Below, in pieces: positions 7,191 through 13,484 of a stretch of 14,434 nucleotides of DNA. Under the pieces are notes generated by a model that worked only from the letters and a program-made list of their open reading frames with translations, had not been told where the DNA came from and made no database searches. The position numbers were made by a program, and so were the translations under genes. Position 1 is the first letter of the stretch; the number at the start of each line of letters is the position of its first letter. The DNA is taken from positions 1-14,434 of the forward strand of contig DAOVFE010000014.1 in NCBI GenBank assembly GCA_030673085.1. The letters are read 5' to 3'. This DNA comes from Anaerolineales bacterium. GTDB lineage: Bacteria; Chloroflexota; Anaerolineae; Anaerolineales; E44-bin32.

Positions 7191-7601
7191 TCAAGATTCA
7201 TCTGATCCCTCTTTTGAATTGGAAACATAACCCTCACCCGACTCCTCGCTGCCTTTTTCTTCCTTATTCCATTTATCGGTCATTTTTGCCAGTTCCTCGT
7301 TTGCCGTATTAAGCGCCGTCGTCAGATCATGCCGAATCTTTCGTTCAAGTTCACCGCTATGAATGCGCTCAGTAAAATCATCGAAATCCGATTTGATCTG
7401 CTGTCCACTCGCGCTTTCAGCTATTTCCTTTGTGATCTCATTGAAACTTTCGCCCAGCTCTATTAATCCTCCTTCCAGATCCTCTTGTAGCTTTCTACGC
7501 TCATCACTCTCCCATGCGGCGCGTACTGCGTCTTTTAAATTATCGCCAAGTTGTCTAAATTGATCTCTAAGATCGTCGTTTGTTTCTGCATTCTCACTCA
7601 T
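7191..7601 (-). CDS. Small charged coiled-coil protein (unrecognised function)
   Basis: This 136-residue cytosolic protein has no signal peptide or membrane segment. It is very rich in Glu, Asp, Lys and Arg and almost entirely predicted helix. The stretches LRDQFRQLGDNLKDAVRAAW (near the start) and FTERIHSGELERKIRHDLTT (near residue 80) have the heptad spacing of a coiled coil. The last 30 residues are a disordered Ser/Gly/Glu tail. Two adjacent ATGs exist; the second (7599-7601) is preferred because AAGGAG then lies six bases upstream, against three for the first. I recall similar short proteins in Anaerolineae but know no function. A scaffold or stress role is only a guess. A TTAACG/GATACT promoter-like pair sits upstream on the minus strand but is weak. 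Confidence 0.8.
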   Translation of the reverse strand: MSENAETNDDLRDQFRQLGDNLKDAVRAAWESDERRKLQEDLEGGLIELGESFNEITKEIAESASGQQIKSDFDDFTERIHSGELERKIRHDLTTALNTANEELAKMTDKWNKEEKGSEESGEGYVSNSKEGSDES

Positions 7602-7755
7602 CATAAGCTCCTTCTGAACTGGTCAAGCCGATATAAGTATCATAACATCGTATGACTGCGTTAAAAAAACCCAAATACTAGATCGGGAACAGAATATGTG
7701 GAGCGTGAGGTATTTGGCAAAATCATACGTTTAGAGTGTTGAAAATGAGAGGAAT

Positions 7756-7905
7756 CATGGGAAAAAGCCAGGAAACCCAACAAATTGCTGTGGGGATGAG
7801 TAGAAAGTGCGGGTTTGAGAGCTACCGCCCCATGGAAAAAGCCAGGAAACCCAACAACTTGCTGTAGGGATGAGTGGAAAGTGCGGGTTTGGGAGCTACC
7901 GCCCC
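7756..7905 (+). repeat. Tandem 75-bp direct repeat, two units
   Basis: Units 7756-7830 and 7831-7905 are each 75 bases and differ at only about six positions, including one compensating base indel. Each begins CATGG(G)AAAAAGCCAGG and ends GAGCTACCGCCC. Within each, AAACCC and GGGTTT are about 33 bases apart and can pair. After the second unit, TGGCTTTTTCC (7911-7921) is the exact complement of GGAAAAAGCCA (7834-7844), so unit two can fold into a long closed stem-loop of about 88 bases. The unit is 25 codons long, but no start, stop or ribosome site supports translation. Confidence 0.85.
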
Positions 7906-7908
7906 CAT

Positions 7909-7930
7909 TATGGCTTTTTCCTTAGAAGAA
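7909..7930 (+). repeat. 22-bp direct repeat, copy 1
   Basis: The 22 bases starting TATGGCTTTTTCCTT match 8090-8111 at 21 positions. Its first half is the closing arm of the hairpin formed by the second 75-bp unit, so this appears to be one end of the same repeat family. Confidence 0.6.
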
Positions 7931-8089
7931 GGGGCTATCTTAAAAGTCGAAAATCGCGATTATCATCCCCATCAATGAGCCAGATTCTGTAATAATCAAG
8001 CATAAACTCCCCACTTCGCGACTAATTTACTCAGTGCAATTGGGCCATCTCTCTACCGACCAGCCTTTTGGAACAGCCCCTTCTTCACT

Positions 8090-8111
8090 TATGGCTTTTT
8101 CCTTGGAAGAA
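8090..8111 (+). repeat. 22-bp direct repeat, copy 2
   Basis: Matches 7909-7930 at 21 of 22 positions and runs straight into the strong hairpin at 8106-8137. It is separated from copy 1 by about 160 bases of unremarkable sequence. Confidence 0.6.
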
Positions 8112-8137
8112 CTCCGCAGCAAGCTGCGGGGTTCTTC
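8106..8137. repeat. Strong REP-like hairpin
   Basis: GAAGAACTCCGCAGC (8106-8120) pairs with GCTGCGGGGTTCTTC (8123-8137), with a single T-G wobble in fifteen and AA at the tip. The core CAGCAAGCTG and the following GGGGT-TTCT-CGAATA match the element at 5898-5932. No T-run follows on either strand, so a dispersed palindromic repeat is likelier than an intrinsic terminator. Confidence 0.65.
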
Positions 8138-8152
8138 ACTTGCCGAATATTA

Positions 8153-8193
8153 GTATATATGGGGTGGAAGCTCGGCTTCCATCCCGCATATAC
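8153..8193. repeat. Long hairpin (19-base arms)
   Basis: Arms 8153-8171 and 8175-8193 are inverted copies with three mismatches, all transitions and so partly still pairing in RNA. The best part is TGGAAGC-TCG-GCTTCCA. It lies only 15 bases after the previous hairpin, and the pair looks like two elements inserted or copied side by side. Confidence 0.6.
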
Positions 8194-8360
8194 CACACTC
8201 TTCTATGGGCAAAATGTGTTTTTCAACACCCTCTTGAGGAAACTGCCAGGATTCCATAAAGTAATTGCATTCATTCCTTAGCGAAAATTCCAGCACCGGA
8301 GGATGATGAGGCATCGACTTTGATATCGACGCAGGTGTGATTGTGCAAATTATCTTTATA

Positions 8361-8392
8361 GAAACTCCCCACAATGATTTGCAGGGAGTTTC
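8361..8392 (-). terminator. Hairpin after the lipoprotein gene, possible terminator
   Basis: GAAACTCCC (8361-8369) and GGGAGTTTC (8384-8392) are a perfect nine-base inverted pair around 14 bases. It lies about 50 bases past the stop of the minus-strand lipoprotein gene at 8443. On that strand the hairpin is followed by an AT-rich stretch but no clean T-run, so termination is plausible rather than shown. Confidence 0.4.
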
Positions 8393-8442
8393 GCTATTGC
8401 TATTCGAAAGCCGGTAAGCACAACGGGACAGATCCATTTGTC

Positions 8443-9606
8443 CTATTGTGGAAAATCCTGAATTAGACCGAAGAACACTTCATCATAGAACAGGTGAGTT
8501 ACATTTCCTTCTGTCGATGCAAGACATTGCTGCATCCCCAGTCGAACATGTGTTATGCCTTCAGTTCTCTCAGGCAAAACCACCACTTGCGCTGCCGTCC
8601 AAGTATCAACCGGGATGTCGATACACCCTGAGGTGACCGATGTCGTCTTTTGTCCGGAAGTATCAAATAAATCAATCGAGACCCATGCATCAGCTCCATC
8701 AGCGGTGATTGCCCAGGCGCGAAAAACGTATTGTGATCCTTCTTCAATCGGAATGAGGTCTGTAGTGAACCAGCCGGGCCAGCCCTGATTTCCCTTCGCA
8801 CTGGCGTAAAGTTCTAATGAATAATCACCAATTTTTGATTGCATGGAGGACCATTGTGCGGCAAGGTTGGTCCCGCGTGTCTCAACCTCCCACGTTGTTG
8901 CTGTGGTCACCGGATTCTCTTCAAAGGAGGGATTGTTTATAAGGTTTCCGTCTTCGGGCTGCTCAACTGATGGTGCGGTTGGCCCCTCGGTTGGCTGTGC
9001 TTCTTCGGTGATTATTGGGATTTCCGCTATTTCACCGGAAAAGACTTTTCCCTCGCAGGAGAAAGGTAGCCAGTCGTCGGTGGATATATTCCCTGCCTGC
9101 CAATTTGTCAGGAGTGAGACAAGGTCATCTTCGCTTCCCCGGCAGGTATCATCGTATCCGGTTTGCATACTTGCATCCTCCATCATTTGACGTTGAACTT
9201 CAATATCGTCGTCGCTCATGCCGTTATCTTTCATCTGTTGAATGATATCGTCCGAGTACGAGACATCTACACGCTCTGTCGTAATGTGGAACACACATTG
9301 TCCCATGTCTGGACCTTCGATGTTTAGAGCAGTCGTGGATGTGATTAATGCACCCATAAAATCGAGCGGAAACACGAAGGTTACACTCGATACCTGGCAT
9401 TGCTGTGCTGCCTGGATGAAACAGTCCAAATTATGTTGACAATCCAGGGGACCAGTATCTTCGCCACCCTCTTCCGGTGGAGATGATAAATCAACGCTAA
9501 TTGTTGGTGTGGCTTGTTCGGTGGCGAGAAAGGGCAGTGAACATGCCATGGTTGTGATAACAGCAATCAACAAAATCGCCATAGACGGGGGAAGTTTGGT
9601 CTTCAT
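8443..9606 (-). CDS. Lipoprotein with carbohydrate-binding-like C-terminal domain
   Basis: This 387-residue protein has an N-terminal signal with a hydrophobic core and TMAC at 19-22, so Cys22 is the probable lipidated residue; the lipobox is atypical at positions -3 and -2. An acidic Pro/Thr linker follows. A cysteine-containing domain of about 150 residues (roughly 50-195: CQHNLDCF, QQCQV, DDTCRG and others) is unrecognised. After a second linker, residues from about 228 (NLINNPSFEENP) to the end look like a jelly-roll carbohydrate-binding module: conserved NPSFE start, aromatic WEV and GWPGWF, and LFYDEVFFG near the end. It should sit on the outside of the membrane and may bind glycans. 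AGGAGA five bases before the ATG supports the start. It is transcribed alone as far as visible. Confidence 0.85.
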   Translation of the reverse strand: MKTKLPPSMAILLIAVITTMACSLPFLATEQATPTISVDLSSPPEEGGEDTGPLDCQHNLDCFIQAAQQCQVSSVTFVFPLDFMGALITSTTALNIEGPDMGQCVFHITTERVDVSYSDDIIQQMKDNGMSDDDIEVQRQMMEDASMQTGYDDTCRGSEDDLVSLLTNWQAGNISTDDWLPFSCEGKVFSGEIAEIPIITEEAQPTEGPTAPSVEQPEDGNLINNPSFEENPVTTATTWEVETRGTNLAAQWSSMQSKIGDYSLELYASAKGNQGWPGWFTTDLIPIEEGSQYVFRAWAITADGADAWVSIDLFDTSGQKTTSVTSGCIDIPVDTWTAAQVVVLPERTEGITHVRLGMQQCLASTEGNVTHLFYDEVFFGLIQDFPQ

Positions 9607-9691
9607 GCTTTCTCCTAATTTATGAATGAGATGCCCTACGGATCTATTTTGGGAAGCAGTATATACAGCTTTCAGTAAAAATACGAATGAT

Positions 9692-9716
9692 AAAAAATCC
9701 CTGGATCATCCCAGGG
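9692..9716 (-). terminator. Intrinsic terminator of the decayed transposase
   Basis: Read on the minus strand, CCCTGG and CCAGGG (9716-9711 and 9704-9699) form a six-base stem with a six-base loop, followed by ATTTTTT (9698-9692). The stop codon of the transposase remnant (9706-9708) falls inside the loop. Confidence 0.65.
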
Positions 9717-10232
9717 CTTCGATCATTGCGATCAACAAAAAGTTGATCGCCTGGCAAGATGATGTTATACGACATAGCCTTAAAACGAAGTCCAGCTATG
9801 CTTATATCAGAGCTGGCTTTAAGTATTTATTTCATCAAGAAACAACCTTGATCTATGCTCCATTCTATGGTTCCGAAGGGATGATCAATAATTGCTTTAC
9901 GCCTGGCTATGAGATCAGGATCATCTTCAATCCGTCTTTGCATCTCATCCAACAGGTCTTCATTTGTCCAGCGGGTTATTCGCTTGCCATCTTTGCCTTG
10001 AGTGCATCTATTCTTGATATTGCAGTCCTTGCATGAACTCGTGGCGTAGTATTTAATCTGGAGAGCCTTTACTGTGATCCGGAAACGGATTTATATTTTC
10101 TCGCCGGCGGGACACCAATAACGATCTTACTCTGGATCGTAGTGAAAGTCCTTCTTTGCAAAGAGCCCGAGCTTCGAAGTTGGCTGAAGTATCGGTTTTG
10201 ATAAGTGCTGGCGTCGTTACCTGTGGCTTCAT
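9706..10232 (-). pseudogene. Decayed IS1182-family transposase, C-terminal part
   Basis: Reading leftward gives a transposase C-terminus broken by stops and frameshifts. In order: TDTSAN, then (frameshift near 10185) LGLFAKKDFHYDPE, a stop (10127-10129), DRYWCPAGE, a stop (10091-10093), YYATSSCKDCNIKNRCTQGK, ITRWTNEDLLDEMQRRIEDD, RKAIIDHPFGTIEWSIDQG, FLMK, a stop (9827-9829), SYNI, then a further shift to INFLLIAMIEALG and the final stop. The CxxC...C cluster and HPFGTI motif are typical of IS1182-type DDE transposases. The N-terminal half, with the first catalytic residues, is absent. The plus-strand open frame over 9626-10036 is its antisense shadow. Terminal repeats were not found. The element is inactive. 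Confidence 0.85.
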
Positions 10233-10425
10233 CTCAGTGCATCATCAGCAAATTTAGTAGCGCCAGTTATTCATTTCGCCTTCCAGGGCAAATAGTGATG
10301 TTACACAGCCGGTGAAAAGCAGGGTCGTGAGGATTGGGGGTCTGCAAATTCCGGGTAAAAATGGACGGCGCGCCTATCATTTAGAGCTATACTTATCAAA
10401 GATCGGGTTATCGGGAGGATGTTCC

Positions 10426-11217
10426 TTGAAAAAAGCCAATATTTACCTTGCGCTTTACCCTATGCTTGCGACCTGTATGGCAAGTATCTTTTTACTTACA
10501 TCCTGCAGTGGACCGCTGGCATTATTCAGTACGCCCACGCCGACGCCCAGTCCTACGCCGACGAATACATCTACCCCTACCCCTACGGCAACTGCGACCA
10601 GCACGCTCACGCCGACGATCACTAACACACCCACGATCACTCCTACGCCGACGATCACCTTTACGCCCACAATTACTCCTACACCGACCTTCGACTTCCC
10701 GGATGTTGAGGTGCTCAAGAACGCCCACTGCCGTTATGGTCCCGCAGTGGCATACTTGCATGCAATCGATCTATTTATTGGAGATCGTGGCATCGTCTGG
10801 AATCGCAATGGCAGCGGCACATGGCTGTGGGTGAAGTTCGATAAGCATCACACCGCCTGCTGGGTGGCGAAATCCTTACTCGAGGTGGATGGCGACATCT
10901 TCACACTAGCAGAGTACTATCCCCCGCTGCCCAAATCGACTCTATACGGTCCGCCTGAATGGGTACGGGCCGACCGGAACGGCAACCAGGTGACGGTGAC
11001 CTGGAAATCAGTTTGGATGACCGAGGATGACTATCGCGGCTACATGATCAAGGCGCGCCTTTGCCAGAACGGGTTACTATTCGATACTGCAGTACACATC
11101 GATGGCACTTCATATACGTTCACTGACGAGAAGACCTGTTCAGGTGATTCGGGCGGTCGCCTTTATGCGGTGGAGAAGCACGGTTATACCGACCGGATTT
11201 CCATCCCCTGGCCATAG
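10426..11217 (+). CDS. Lipoprotein with Thr/Pro linker, SH3-like and FN3-like domains
   Basis: This 263-residue protein starts at TTG 10426, preceded by GGGAGG about seven bases upstream; the frame is open to an ATG at 10312, but that would bury the signal sequence. LKKANIYLALYP begins a signal peptide ending in the good lipobox LTSC with Cys27. A low-complexity Thr/Pro spacer (about residues 35-85), encoded by a tandem ACG/CCN repeat at 10529-10690, follows. A bacterial SH3-like domain (from VEVLKNAHCRYGPAVAYLHA to CWVAKSLLEVDGD) follows, then an FN3-like beta domain (from PPEWVRADRN to the end). The set suggests an extracytoplasmic anchored protein binding wall or glycan ligands. No enzymatic motif is visible. 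The architecture is common in Anaerolineae. Confidence 0.85.
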   Translation: MKKANIYLALYPMLATCMASIFLLTSCSGPLALFSTPTPTPSPTPTNTSTPTPTATATSTLTPTITNTPTITPTPTITFTPTITPTPTFDFPDVEVLKNAHCRYGPAVAYLHAIDLFIGDRGIVWNRNGSGTWLWVKFDKHHTACWVAKSLLEVDGDIFTLAEYYPPLPKSTLYGPPEWVRADRNGNQVTVTWKSVWMTEDDYRGYMIKARLCQNGLLFDTAVHIDGTSYTFTDEKTCSGDSGGRLYAVEKHGYTDRISIPWP

Positions 11218-11574
11218 CAGCCATTGTGCGAAATGCTCAATAGGGTTGAGAGAACCAAGCAAGTTTTGGAATCAACCGGCTAAAGCTTCGATTCCGTATC
11301 CAATTCGGAGTATAGGCTTCGGCCGGGCAATTCGGTTCCACTTTTGGATCGGATTCTCGGCTTCGGCTGGCGCATGCGTGATAACATGACCTGGTTGTTA
11401 CGTACAATGGGCATAAGATCGGCCCTTTGCCATCACCCTCCATACTGGTTTTGCATCTTGCCCTTTTGACGATATACTAGCCCAACTTGGCGCTGGCCGG
11501 ACATTATGCCATTGGATTGCCACATTGCAGCCTGCTGGTCGTCAGATAGTAAATTCAAAGCAGGGAGATGATCG
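11218..11574. other. Intergenic spacer, no gene seen
   Basis: This 357-base spacer separates two plus-strand lipoprotein genes. Apart from the candidate promoter at 11451-11478, I see only a GGCTTCGG motif repeated near 11311 and 11360 and no credible open frame with a ribosome site. Confidence 0.5.
11451..11478 (+). promoter_or_regulatory. Candidate sigma-70 promoter for the small lipoprotein gene
   Basis: TTGCAT (11451-11456) and TATACT (11473-11478) are 16 bases apart, about 95 bases before the ATG at 11575. The -10 matches five of six consensus positions. Confidence 0.4.
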
Positions 11575-12093
11575 ATGAAAACAAAAATGCTTGCTCTAAT
11601 ATTAATTGCCATTACGCTGTCAGGCTGCCAGACGGCCGGTTGGAAAGAATTCAGATCAGCCGAAGGCTCATTCTCAGTGCTAATGCCCGGCATTCCCGAA
11701 GAGCAAGCGCAAACCATAGACACTCTCGCCGGTGCAGTTGACGCCCATCTTTTCGTTTTAGCGGCGGAAGATGCTGCCTATTTGGTGTCCTATTCAGATT
11801 ACCCAAAAATCGTCGTTCAGCAAAGCAATGCTGACGATATTCTGGATGGGGTACGTGATGGAGAAGCAGCCAATGTGCGCGGCGCACTACTAAGTGAACA
11901 AATTATCTCACTGGATGACTATCCAGGAAGAGAACTGAAGATCGATACGCTTGACGGCAAAGTAACGCTTCGAAGTCGCATTTTCCTGGTTAATAATAGG
12001 TTATACCAAGTCGTCGTTGTAATACCGAAAGATCACCCCACATCTGATAAAAATATAGATAAATTCCTCGAATCATTTACGCTTACAGACTAA
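11575..12093 (+). CDS. Small lipoprotein, PsbP/DcrB-like fold
   Basis: This 172-residue protein has a short signal peptide ending in LSGC, with Cys18 as the lipidated residue. The mature part begins WKEFRSAEGSFSVLMPGIPE, continues through AAYLVSYSDYP, PGRELKI and RIFLVNNRLYQVVVVIPKD and ends FLESFTL. This pattern is typical of a widespread small alpha-beta domain resembling PsbP/DcrB proteins in bacterial lipoproteins; function is unknown in most of them. The ATG has GGGAG seven bases upstream. It is probably transcribed from the promoter at 11451. The repeat module begins about 20 bases after its stop, so the module could also shape the 3' end of this transcript. Confidence 0.88.
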   Translation: MKTKMLALILIAITLSGCQTAGWKEFRSAEGSFSVLMPGIPEEQAQTIDTLAGAVDAHLFVLAAEDAAYLVSYSDYPKIVVQQSNADDILDGVRDGEAANVRGALLSEQIISLDDYPGRELKIDTLDGKVTLRSRIFLVNNRLYQVVVVIPKDHPTSDKNIDKFLESFTLTD

Positions 12094-12112
12094 CAATCAC
12101 CCCGCCTTTTGC

Positions 12113-12340
12113 ACGCTTGACCCTCCCGCGGGTCTTGGAACCTGCATTGGACCCTCCCGCGGATCTTGCATCCTCCCGCAGCACTGAAGCTTCCCGCGGG
12201 TTTATAACCTCCCACGCGTTTTGATCCTCCCGCGGGTTTGAAACCCGCGGGAGGTTTAAAGAGATGGTTAAAGAGATCGTTAAAGAGAGAGTTGAAAAGA
12301 AGGTTGAAGAATACTGATTTGTTGGCGAATGAACTATATT
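12113..12340 (+). repeat. Composite repeat module 1: 18-bp array, palindrome, 12-bp array, AT tail
   Basis: After ACGCTTGAC come tandem degenerate 18-bp units (12122-12243), consensus CCTCCCGCGGGTTTTGAT. The units start at 12122, 12153, 12172, 12190, 12208 and 12226, with a shortened one at 12141. The last turns into a perfect palindrome: CCTCCCGCGGGTTT (12226-12239), centre G, AAACCCGCGGGAGG (12241-12254). Then five 12-bp units, consensus TTAAAGAGATNG (12256-12315), and a tail containing TTGGCGAA and TATATT (12335-12340). The exact 8-bp palindrome CCCGCGGG occurs four times. Because 18 and 12 are multiples of three, long open frames appear on the minus strand, but these have no gene features. 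Confidence 0.85.
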
Positions 12341-12369
12341 GCCTGAAAGCGTGAGGGCTGCGGGAGTGG

Positions 12370-12385
12370 AAGCGTTTCGACGCTT
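12370..12385. repeat. UUCG-tipped hairpin at the module junction
   Basis: AAGCGT (12370-12375) and ACGCTT (12380-12385) flank TTCG. The stem can extend after a mismatch gap because TGCGGGAG (12359-12366) is nearly complementary to the first bases of array 2 (12389-12396). Confidence 0.5.
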
Positions 12386-12601
12386 GAGCCTCCTGCACTT
12401 TTTTATCCTCCCGCACACTTGACCACCCCATATGCTTGCAGCCTCCCGCGGGTTTTGGATACTCCCGCGGGCCTTGGAACCTCCCACGCATTTTTACCCT
12501 CCCGCGGGTTTGAAACCCGCGGGAGGTTTTAAGAAAGATCTATAGAGAGCTTTGAAGAGGGGTTAAAGAGAATTGACTTATCTGGCGAACTAAGATATAT
12601 T
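12380..12601 (+). repeat. Composite repeat module 2, diverged duplicate of module 1
   Basis: It has the same order as module 1: ACGCTTGAG, 18-bp units starting at 12389, 12407, 12425 (17 bases), 12442, 12461 and 12480, then the identical 29-bp palindrome (12498-12526), a degenerate purine-rich 12-base-period tract (to about 12570) and the tail with TGGCGAAC and TATATT. CCCGCGGG again occurs four times. The palindromes of the two modules start 272 bases apart. The palindrome is unchanged while surrounding units have diverged, which suggests it is selected or recently converted. Confidence 0.85.
12573..12601 (+). promoter_or_regulatory. Near-consensus sigma-70 promoter for the TrmB-ABC operon
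   Basis: TTGACT (12573-12578) and TATATT (12596-12601), each five of six to consensus, are exactly 17 bases apart. Transcription would start near 12608, giving a leader of about 50 bases before the TTG at 12657. It lies at the very end of repeat module 2, so the arrays and the palindrome sit directly upstream of the polymerase site. Confidence 0.65.
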
Positions 12602-12656
12602 TCGCGTAGTTATTATACTGACGACTAGCATTTATTATCGAATACCGGAGAGCGAA

Positions 12657-13469
12657 TTGACAAGGAACCCTATTGAACGACTAGTGAGACTCGGCTTCTC
12701 GGAATATGAGGCCAAGGCGTACATTGCCTTACTCAGAGAGAGCCCGGTCACCGGCTACCAGCTTTCCAAACTCTCCGGCGTCCCTCGCTCCATGATCTAT
12801 GAAGTTCTGGGAAAACTGACCGCTCGCGGAGCCGCTATGACCCTGCGCAAGGGCGCTTCCACTCAATACGCTCCGGTTCCAGCAGAAGAGTTTCTCGATC
12901 AGCTCCAGCGCGAGCACGAGGAGCTTACCTCCTCACTTAAAGGAGAGTTAGCTACTCTGGCCACGCCCTCGGACCTCGAATACGTCTGGAACATCGAAGG
13001 CGACGAGAATATCTTGGCTAAGGCGGAGGAGATGATCCGCCAGGCGAAGACCCGCATCTACCTGGCTCTCTTGCCAGTCACGTTCCCGGCCTTGCAGCCT
13101 GCGCTGGAGGAGGCCATCGGGCGAGGGGTGCGAGCGGTGCTCTACACCACGAGCGAGGTTGACCTGCCGGGCGGACGCGTGGTCGTCGCTCATGTGTCGG
13201 AGGAGACCCTCGGCCAGGCAAGAGGCTTGGGTTTGGTCCTTGTCATTGATGGCGAGGAAGTATTGATCGGCGAGTGGCTTAGTGCAAATCAGGCGCGGGC
13301 TTCCTGGACCAGCAGCCCTCTGCTAGTCTTCATAGCCGAACATCACCTGCGCACCGACCTCTATCTCCCCGAAATCTTGGCCCTCCTGGGAGATCGATCG
13401 TTGGACCTCATCCATGAGGAGGATCGGGAGCTGTTCGCTCGTGCCCTGGAGAGTCACATAAACAGCTAA
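12657..13469 (+). CDS. TrmB-family transcriptional regulator
   Basis: This 270-residue cytosolic DNA-binding protein shows the TrmB-type winged helix at its N-terminus: LVRLGFSEYEAKAYIALL (9-26), VTGYQLSKLSGVPRSMIYEV (31-50) for the recognition region, and LTARGAA with a basic wing to about 70. A helical linker (79-98) of the dimerising kind follows. From about 107 the protein has a phospholipase-D-like effector domain (ILAKAEEMIRQAKTRIYLAL; VLVIDGEEVLIGEW), where related regulators bind sugars or other ligands. The TTG start is supported by GGAGAG at 12647-12652 and by family length. The ABC transporter gene follows after 15 bases, so this is probably a local regulator of the transporter. 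The bulk is clearly richer in G+C than genes to the left. The ligand is unknown. Confidence 0.92.
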   Translation: MTRNPIERLVRLGFSEYEAKAYIALLRESPVTGYQLSKLSGVPRSMIYEVLGKLTARGAAMTLRKGASTQYAPVPAEEFLDQLQREHEELTSSLKGELATLATPSDLEYVWNIEGDENILAKAEEMIRQAKTRIYLALLPVTFPALQPALEEAIGRGVRAVLYTTSEVDLPGGRVVVAHVSEETLGQARGLGLVLVIDGEEVLIGEWLSANQARASWTSSPLLVFIAEHHLRTDLYLPEILALLGDRSLDLIHEEDRELFARALESHINS

Positions 13470-13484
13470 AGGAAGGAGGCAACT

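Larger units (their letters stand above)
7605..8442. other. Repeat-rich intergenic spacer
   Basis: This 838-base spacer lies between two minus-strand genes. It contains the 75-bp tandem duplication, a 22-base direct repeat and three strong hairpins, listed separately. Stretches 7620-7750, 7931-8089 and 8200-8360 show nothing I can name. Short open frames across it (for example minus 8150-8437) run through hairpins and lack ribosome sites. Confidence 0.65.

Noticed and set aside
7756..7905. Known riboswitch class for the tandem repeat
   Set aside because: I compared it with the cobalamin and cyclic-di-GMP consensus cores from memory and found no matching conserved core; the downstream gene arrangement also does not fit.
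8150..8437. 95-aa minus-strand frame after the lipoprotein gene
   Set aside because: It crosses two hairpins and has no ribosome site or motif.
9626..10036. 136-aa plus-strand open frame
   Set aside because: It is antisense to a clear IS1182-type transposase remnant.
10455..10718. 87-aa Val/Gly-rich minus-strand frame
   Set aside because: It is the shadow of the Thr/Pro linker of the lipoprotein gene on the other strand.
12083..12491. Two overlapping minus-strand open frames of 133 and 134 aa
   Set aside because: They are open only because the 18- and 12-bp repeats are multiples of three; they have no homology-like features and span promoter-like sequence.
12122..12526. CRISPR array
   Set aside because: Units are 18 bases and directly adjacent, with no unique spacers and no cas genes.
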